Positions 57,513-64,000 of a stretch of 64,000 bases of DNA are shown piece after piece (the first letter of the stretch is position 1; every line of letters begins with the position of its first letter). Where the stretch lies: contig CDMY01000375.1 in assembly GCA_001179505.1 (NCBI GenBank), forward strand, positions 1,341-65,340. Reading direction: 5' to 3'. The notes under the pieces are model-generated. The model worked only from the letters and a program-made list of their open reading frames with translations, made no database searches and was not told where the DNA came from. The position numbers and the translations under genes are program-made. Origin of the DNA: Vitrella brassicaformis. Taxonomy: Eukaryota; Sar; Vitrellaceae.

Positions 57513-58838
57513 CGGGTGTATGGCTGTGCGTGTGTGTGGAATTGGCAGCACACCGCCGTCGACATCATGACCGAGATCGTCGAGGTCAGCATACTACCAC
57601 AGGACAGACAAGTAGTCTCGTGTGGTGTGTGATGTGCCACACGTGTGTATGTGTGTGTGTCTTTGTTTGTTTTGTTTGTCAGAAATGGCCTGCAGCTCTT
57701 GGGCGGGATGGCGTGACGGGCCAGCTCATCGACTACCTCCTCAACGTAGCACTGGTAACTGCACAGCACACACACACATCCATCCATCCATCCCATCGAT
57801 CAGTTCAGACGGCTGAGGCTCTCTGTGTGTGTGTGTGTGTCTCAGAGTGTGGGTATTGACGTGTCCAAGTGGATGTGCGGGACGCGCCAGCTGTTCGAGA
57901 GCGAAAGAAAGAAAGAGACACACACACCGAACGGCGATTAACTGGCGTCTCTGATTGTGGCGCCACTCGGGAGCGGAGGTACCTATCGAATGTGCCTGAA
58001 AGTCCACTCAGCGTCCATGGCCCTTTGTCTCGCTGTCTGTGACTGTCTTTGTCTTTGTCTTTGTCTTTGTCTTTGTCGTTTAGCGCGGAAGCAGAGGCCC
58101 GAGAGGGCGGGGTCGGCCCGGGCGGCTGCCGCATTCGCCGCTGACGAGGAGGAGGGCGACAACGAGGCGGCGAATGCGACAGGTGACGAGGACTCCAGCC
58201 CAAGCAGCGGGCCGAAGGGAGGGAGACGCCCCAAGCTTCTCAGGATGCTGGATGACATCGACTTCCAGGGTATGCATCAATGCGGGAACGGATAAGCATG
58301 TCGAGCCTGTCTCTTTATTGCATGGTGTGCGAACAGACTACGATGTTGCTGTGTGGGATATCCCGAGAGGTGTTGATGTACGCTCAAGACACAGACACAA
58401 AGAGAGACCATTTAGATGGCTGCCATGTCTCTTGTTTGCATGTGTGTGTCTCCAGCGGCAAGTCAAGCGTGCGCTCCGAGGTTCTGCAGCCCAAGCCATT
58501 GCCAAGTGGCGAAAAATCGATGCGCTTGGCCTGCTGCTCGTCACGGTGAGGGGGGCAGGAGAGGAGAAGAAGAGAGCCGTGAGCCTCCTGCTCCGCCTGA
58601 ACACCAAATATGTCCAGCGTAAGCACCACGTCACAGACATTCACGGCAACTGAATGTGGTGATGCCTCGTGTGTGTGTGTTTCAGATGAATGTAACAAAG
58701 ACGACACCCAAGTTCAAAAATAACAAACTCGCCGAGCTGTGGGAGGGTAAACTAACACCAAATTACCTCCCTGCCGGCACCACTGTTGTCTTTGTTGTTT
58801 TGTCAAATGCAGACTATTACAATACCAAGAAGGAGTAG
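54774..58838 (+). CDS. Long helical (HEAT-like?) protein of unknown function
   Basis: The starting exon MGMTKQELLEKFSKAR joins in phase to LADALPDDEDVKNLKDSQIW and LDEIYPWLSPVTQ. Exon structure between 55140 and 55600 is unresolved, although a strongly coding frame (LTGGVNMFLGVCGRDAAGLV) is present. From 55608 the exons join smoothly: LFEIVLRRVREEVVDGDVSE, MLEMAFKHLSQLINDEGR, LRWEVLESCVPAALSPSVHN, VVFHIVGPLVAQQISSEDPA, AKALIHLTSSIAKLPHY, RNLLAACVKEAEALAMDRAV, RDGVTGQLIDYLLNVALSV, an acidic stretch, LLRMLDDIDFQ, and a lysine-rich end LAELWEDYYNTKKE. Repeated amphipathic helices suggest an alpha-solenoid scaffold. An alternative end at 57941 is possible if the donor at GTATTGACG (about 57850) is not used. 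No family recognised. Confidence 0.55.
56446..56542 (+). other. Intron containing a perfect 15-bp inverted repeat
   Basis: Within this intron GTGGTGTGTGTAACC (56492-56506) is followed after two bases by its exact reverse complement (56509-56523). The acceptor TGTGTGCAG follows immediately downstream. Confidence 0.85.
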
Positions 58839-58989
58839 TGAACAAGGGCTTTGAATGACGTGCGTGGGCGTTTTTCCTTTTCGTGTGGATCCCGTCTCAA
58901 CAGAAGACCAGGGGTCAGAGACACATAAGTCGAAACCACACCAATGAGGATTGCTCCTTGCTTCTCATTCGCTGTCGTGCGTGTCTCTG

Positions 58990-59475
58990 CAGACATCGAT
59001 CGCCGCCTACATTTTATATCTCGGTGTCCTTTCCGCCCCCACACCGCGGCATTGCGTGTCCAGCGACGACACAGCTTCCCCAGCCAGTGTCACTTCATGC
59101 GGTACCTCAGGCGCAGGTGCCCAATACACAGGCGCAGGCGGAGGAGATCGCCCACCGTCAGCGCCGCTCTCGCCAGCTACGGCGTGGAGGCCATCTCGGT
59201 CTTCGACAGGCTGCTGGACGAGGGCGGCCAGGTGACTATCATGACAAACGGCGAGGGCGAGACACTTCTTTAGAGAGACACGTGGCCAGTGTGGCGTATA
59301 CGGTGGTGTCGTGTCTTCGGTTGTGCTGGATTGCTCACAGCCGTCCTCAGTCGCAACCGACGTCTCCAGGCGGCTCAGATTTCCCAGGGCGGCCAGGTTC
59401 TGCGTTGAGGACGCAAATGGCTTCTTCCCCAACCCCTCCCCTGCCCCCTGCCCGATGTGATGCCGGTCAACCTGT
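58990..59475 (+). pseudogene. Mosaic of fragments copied from the 35-39 kb HAD-like and LRR-like genes
   Basis: Three adjacent blocks match minus-strand sequence elsewhere in the window, all in the same relative orientation: 58994-59030 matches 37353-37389 (end of the HAD-like gene); 59114-59262 matches 38770-38626 (HAD exon 2, compare EAISVFDRLLDEGG here with EAISVFHQVLDEGG there); 59337-59470 matches about 35373-35253 (LRR-like exon ending in CPSPPLPDV). Divergence is moderate and frames are broken. Block order differs from the source. Confidence 0.75.
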
Positions 59476-59567
59476 GTGCTTTCAACGTGGCGTTTCATGA
59501 AGACTATGAGGCGTTTGGTGCAAGACTATGAGAAGCTGCAGCCCGTCTTGGAGAGTCTTGTCTTTGC

Positions 59568-60300
59568 ATGCCTGCCCCACCCGACCCCGCCCGCATCACC
59601 GCACACCAGCGCGACATCCACAACTGCATCGTGCAGCTGATCGAGACGGGCAACGATGCAGCAGCGGCCAGCGAGGCAGTGCGCCTCATCCGCAACAACC
59701 GGCACATTCCGCTGGCCGGAAAGAATCTGTTCCGTCGGCTGGCTGCCTATGCGCGCCGCCTGTCGTCTGAGCAGAAGCTGCGCATCGTCACGGCCATCCT
59801 CGCCCATCAGGCCGCGCTCGCCAACGAGATCGACGAGCACCCACACCAAAGCGGCCAGGTGGCGATCCACCACTTCAGCCAGTACCCGTCCTATTCGACG
59901 GGCATCAGGTGGAGCTTCTGCGCTTGCTGGTGGCCAAGGGAGGGGCAGGCATCGTCAGCCTGCGGGACGACAACGACCGCCTGCCGCTGCACCACAACGA
60001 GGTGGCTGTGCGAGAACGGGGCGGCGGCAGACATCAACAGCCCCAACGGCGGCCTCACCCCTCTCCGGCTCGACGCCAACAAGAACGACCCGGCCTGGGG
60101 AAGCCTGCTCACCGCCGTCTGACGCTGCTGGAGATGGGGGCATCGGTTGCTGCGGCGGATGTGCGGCCACTGCCAGTGCCGCATCGGGTGCTGTGGGAGG
60201 AGAAAATCCTGGGAGGAGAAGATCCTCGAGGCCTACCGCCACCATCTCGAGTGGGACCTCATCAAGCGCATCCTCGCCCAGTCAGCCTGTGTACCGTCGT
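59568..60300 (+). pseudogene. Ankyrin-like pseudogene
   Basis: The first frame (MPAPPDPARITAHQRDIHNC, LVRLIRNN-like helices) can splice across 59859-59911 to VELLRLLVAKGGAGIVSLRD and DNDRLPLHH, an ankyrin-repeat-like pattern. It then needs frame changes to reach ADINSPNGGLTPLRLDANK and TLLEMGASVAAADVR, and again for ILEAYRHHLEWDLIKRILAQ. A 16-bp tandem duplication at 60195-60226 accounts for one shift. Ankyrin repeats mediate protein binding; this copy looks non-functional. Confidence 0.6.
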
Positions 60301-61218
60301 GAATCGCGCCATTCGCGACGAGGCGCGGCGGTATGGGCTCACCCTCGGGCGCATCAGGGGGCAGAGCAGCGATGCGGCCAGCAACGGGGCTGGGTGGGAC
60401 TGGAGGAGGCTGGGGTGGTCAAGGGAGGGGTGTTTCAGCCGCTTTATCTGAGTTGATGGCTGGGCTGGTCGGTGTGTGCGAGGGCGGGAGGGAGGGGACA
60501 GGGAGTTAGAAGTTTTCTCGAAGTCAGTCAGGGATGTTGGGTGTGATTTGGGCAGGTTTGGGCGAAGAGGCGATTGGTTGGTTGGCTTGCTGACGCATTT
60601 CATGTGTGTGGGCGGGGGCTGGGGGTGGTCAAGGGAAACGCCTTCAAGTCGCTAATTTGAGCTGATTGATGGCTGGGCGGGTCAGTGTGTGTGAGGGCGG
60701 GAGGGAGATATATCGCTACCTACATTTTATATATGGTGTCTCTTGCCTCCCATTTGACGTGGCAGCCAATTTCTCAGTCTGACCTGTTTTATCCGTTTTC
60801 TGTACGTGCAGGAGGGGGCGGACCTTGCAGGTTCTAATGCTCGTGTCTACATGATGTATTTCGCGACGATTAATGCCTTGGTGTGGGTGACCTCGAATGA
60901 GTGAGAGGGCGGGAGAGGCGAAGTGAGTGACCCACATATAATCGGCGGCGGGGGGCATGTGCATGTGGTGAGGATCGCTGCTTGCATTTTATACATATTG
61001 CGATGTCTGTTCCTCCATGTAAGGGCTCTTTAAGAATATTTGTGTATGATCGCATTCACCCGAGTCCATCCAATTCACTCGCGCCATCTTCGACAATCGA
61101 TGAATTGAATGGCATGTTCGTCCTTCCGTATACACAATGCCGACACCGCACATCAATGCAGCAGACTCTCAAAGGCTGCCGGCTGTCTGTCTGTCTATCT
61201 GTCTGTCTGTCTGTCTGT
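60301..61218. other. Repeat-bearing intergenic region
   Basis: No gene seen. Contains two diverged direct-repeat copies (60411-60497 and 60620-60708), two copies of the dispersed TACATTTTATAT-type motif (60708-60742 and 60969-61010), and TCTG repeats at 61185-61220 beside the COG4 stop. Confidence 0.55.
60411..60708 (+). repeat. Direct repeat of about 85-90 bp, two diverged copies 209 bp apart
   Basis: Copy 1 begins TGGGGTGGTCAAGGGAGG at 60411 and copy 2 GGGGGTGGTCAAGGGAAA at 60621. Both continue to GATGGCTGGGC, then GGTC, TGTGTG and GAGGGCGGGAGGGAG. Confidence 0.75.
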
Positions 61219-64000
61219 CTACATAGCGGCAGGTCCGACGAGGACGACTTGTATCTTGGAGAGCTCCCTGGGTGGGAAGTCAACCCGCAGCGACAGCACC
61301 TGGTAGATCTCATCGGGACTCAACCGCCAACTTCGACCTGACGACGGACCTGATCGATGATCATGGAGGCAGGGAGGGACAAAAAGGACCACATTGGTGT
61401 GCGTGCGTGCGTGTGTGCGTGTGTGTCGGCTGGCTTATTTGCTCACTCCAGAGGTCTTCGAATTCGGCGAGCGTCTCCAGGTTGAGCAGGCTGCCCATCT
61501 CGCTCAACCGACCAAACTGAGACACAACCACACCCACCCACAGACGCAATCACGTGACACACATATGTGTGGTGCTGTGGCCCTGCGCAACCACCCCCNN
61601 NNNNNNNNNNNNNNNNNNNNNNNNNNNNNNNNNNNNNNNNNNNNNNNNNNNNNNNNNNNNNNNNNNNNNNNNNNNNNNNNNNNNNNNNNNNNNNNNNNNN
61701 NNNNNNNNNNNNNNNNNNNNNNNNNNNNNNNNNNNNNNNNNNNNNNNNNNNNNNNNNNNNNNNNNNNNNNNNNNNNNNNNNNNNNNNNNNNNNNNNNNNN
61801 NNNNNNNNNNNNNNNNNNNNNNNNNNNNNNNNNNNNNNNNNNNNNNNNNNNNNNNNNNNNNNNNNNNNNNNNNNNNNNNNNNNNNNNNNNNNNNNNNNCC
61901 CCCCCCACCTTGTGTCTGATGGACTGGTCCGAGATGGCTGTGCAGTATGCCATGAGGCTGCGTATGTCCTGGTCCAGCTGCAGGGCGCCGAATAGGGAGA
62001 ACTGCTTGGCCAGCACGAGTGCCTCGAGCCGCTTGCAGATCTGGTCGACGAGCGAGGCCATGATGAGTGACACTGTGGGCGGGGTGTACTGCCGCTGGAC
62101 GTGCTGGTGGATCACATCCAGCTGCTGAAGGAAACCCTTCATGAACGGATCGTTCACCTGAGGCAAGCCAGGCATGGGAAAGAAAGAGGCACTCGCTGAC
62201 ATCCACGTGACATGTGTCCAACTCGGCTTTGTTAGTCACTTGGAAGTCGGCGTATTCGGTTTGGCTGATGTTGAAGTCCAGCGAGTCGAGCGGCAGCAGC
62301 ATGGGAGACAGATGCACCTAACCAACAGGCAAGGCACATACATGTGGGGGCGGATGCGCATCAGAGGAGGTCTGCTGGTGTGTGCGTCAGTCAGCCCAGC
62401 TGGCCACCTTGAGCATGTTGAGTGTCACTGTGGCTGCCTTCTGATGCAGACTCTCCAGGTCAGCCTTGACGCTCTCCAAACCCTTCACACACATAGTGGC
62501 CACAGAATGGAAGACACAGGGGCACCAGGTCGGTCGTCTGCATCTCTCGTGTTATGGTGCCGGACCTGCAGGCAGTGGTGGAACATGACTTTTCCGCTGT
62601 TGGATGAGCTGTCGGCACGCCGCTTCCCAGGTGACCCCACACCACCACCAGCACCAGCACCAGCACCAGCCGCAGCATGTGCGGGCGACAGCTCTGTTTT
62701 AAGGCCATACAGAGGCGAGTGTGACCGTCGACATGATTGATGCATGGTCGTGGGAGTGTGTACAGCTGCTCTCTCTGTCTGTCTCACCTCCCTCGACAGG
62801 CCGTGTCGCCCCTCCGAATATTTCGTCGAACTCGGCCTCGCACTGACCCTTCAGACGCTCCAGGTACTCGCAACACGCCTGTGCATGGCATGCGCAGCGT
62901 CGATCGATCAATGGCCTGGCAGGCAGGCAGGTGCATGTCCGCAGTGCATACCTGAAGGTTGTTGACGGAGTGTGTCCAGCTGTAAGCGGCACCTACATGA
63001 CATGATGGACAGGAAACAAACAGGCGACAGCACATCATATCCTGCCGAGGTATGCTGATGGATGGATGGATGGACATCCCCCCATACTATACATACCAAG
63101 AGGTTTGATAGGCTGTCCCGCCTGGTCCTTCTTGACCATTGGGGGGTCGGGCGGAATCATCTCCTTAGCGTCAAATGCTGTCAGATGACTCACATCCTGA
63201 TTGATGCGATGCACAGCACACACCCACAGCCACATGACATGAAATGCATGCCATGCCGCATGTGTCTGTTTGCAGCTGTTCCTCCCTCTCCCATGCCATG
63301 CATCGCATCAGCCGCCCACGTGACGTACGTACGCTGGTGTATTGTTGGTATAGTCTCTTTGACTCCTGGAGGTTCTCCTGCAGCACCGCCTTGACGTCGG
63401 TGCTCAGCGTGGCCGTCACGTGGTTGACCACCGCACACACCGCAAACACATCACCGCTGCTGATACCTGCACCCCACCCACCAACACCACACGACACAAC
63501 AGCAGAAGGAAGCACAACGTTCGATCGACCGACCTGCACTGCATGTCATGTGGGTGCTGTGCTCTGTGTTTTAAGTGTGTTTTGGTTGACCGACCTCTGG
63601 TGATGCACTTCCTGAGAATGAAGAAGACGTCATCGACGAAGGTCGACGTCATCTGGTCGGGGTCGTCCCACGCCACCTCATCGCTCTCGTGAAGCGCAAA
63701 CCGCACCGACCTGAGGCGACGCAGGGAAAGACATGAATGACAATTGGAGCGCTTGTGGTCCTCCTTTCTGTTCCCTGTGTGCGTCAAGTGCCTGCAGGCC
63801 TCACTTGATCATGAAGGTTTGTTCGAGAGATACATAGAAGTTCATGACCTCCTGCATGCGCTTGGTAAGGCCGCTCAGCACCGCCAACCCATCGTCCTCG
63901 CTGAACTGCCGCCCTGATCCACTGGTGGTGCCGTCCTGAAACGGATGGCACACGAACCAACCGAACCACGGATGCATTCCTCTCAATGTGTGTTCTCTCA
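61219..64000 (-). CDS. COG4: COG4, conserved oligomeric Golgi complex subunit 4 (N-terminal part beyond the window)
   Basis: Minus-strand gene running off the right edge. Blocks in order: MQEVMNFYVSLEQTFMIKSV, RFALHESDEVAWDDPDQM, VDDVFFILRKCITR, AVVNHVTATLSTDVKAVLQE, LERLKGQCEAEFDEIF, SPMLLPLDSLDFNISQTEYA, MKGFLQQLDVIHQHVQRQYT, LFGALQLDQDIRSLMAYCTA, FGRLSEMGSLLNLETLAEFE, WRLSPDEIYQVLSLRVDF. These follow the COG4 C-terminal pattern, including the final region next to the stop (compare WRLTPAEVRQVLALRIDF in animal COG4). The stop TAG is at 61219-61221. COG4 is a lobe A subunit tethering retrograde vesicles at the Golgi. A 300-N gap lies within the intron between HK and FGRLSEM. Confidence 0.9.
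61599..61898. other. Assembly gap of exactly 300 N inside a COG4 intron
   Basis: N run flanked by poly-C on both sides (CCCCC before, CCCCCCCC after), suggesting a homopolymer or simple-repeat assembly break. It lies in an intron between exons ending ...RHK and starting FGRLSEM, so no coding sequence need be missing. Confidence 0.95.

Noticed and set aside
57842-57941. Terminal exon ending the helical protein at 57941
   Set aside because: Kept only as an alternative: using a donor at about 57850 joins the downstream exons to 58838 in phase, which explains more coding-like sequence.
61599-61898. COG4 disrupted by the N gap
   Set aside because: The flanks are splice-like and the protein blocks on either side are adjacent in the family, so the gap is intronic.

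Overview
This window is nuclear DNA from an intron-rich eukaryote and reads best as a chromerid-type alga (the Vitrella lineage) or a close alveolate relative. The evidence is GC-rich coding DNA, many short introns (about 45-130 bp) packed with CA/TG microsatellites, a predicted plastid leader with an ASAFS motif, and RAP-domain and F-box/LRR-like families of the kind known in these algae. The organism call is inference. I built the gene models by hand from splice-site phase and protein-family resemblance. Where I give exon lists, the summed exon lengths are multiples of three unless I say otherwise.

Layout, left to right. 1-1234 (+): 3' end of a TBC Rab-GAP. 1853-4387 (-): F-box/LRR-like protein. 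4653-7405 (+): plastid-leader RAP protein. 8309-8585 (-): small Cys-rich peptide. 11185-12638 (-): cyclin-Y-like. 13030-16311 (+): mannitol-1-phosphate dehydrogenase-like. 16.3-19.5 kb: microsatellite DNA with one long imperfect hairpin. 19469-23237 (-): SPX-RING ubiquitin ligase. 23787-25135 (+): putatively myristoylated protein. 26543-28037 (+): ambiguous secreted orphan with an in-frame TAG. 28864-30046 (-): orphan helical protein. 30305-32955 (+): RRM-SPOC (Spen-like). 33.3-33.6 kb: 97-bp x3 tandem array. 34740-37069 (-): LRR-like gene broken by a 7-bp duplication. 37255-39153 (-): HAD-like protein with a GC-AG intron. 39551-44371 (+): NOT3 N-domain fused to UBA and two SH3 domains. 44999-49256 (-): large unrecognised protein. 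49456-50508 (+): MRNIP-like. 51884-52585 (-): membrane protein. 52670-53746 (+): organelle-targeted basic protein. 54774-58838 (+): long helical protein. 58.9-60.5 kb: pieces copied from the 35-39 kb genes plus an ankyrin-like pseudogene. 61219->64000 (-): COG4, with a 300-N gap inside an intron.

Organisation. Genes are often head-to-head with short shared upstream regions (84 to about 550 bp), and most of these regions carry a TGCGAGCTT-like motif that may be a core promoter element. Several genes fall into cell-biology themes: trafficking (TBC, COG4), post-transcriptional RNA control (NOT3 fusion, Spen-like, RAP), and phosphate sensing or ubiquitination (SPX-RING). They do not form an operon-like pathway. 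The strongest novelty candidates are the NOT3-UBA-SH3-SH3 architecture, the SPX-RING ligase outside plants, the mosaic of gene fragments at 59 kb, and the shared promoter motif.
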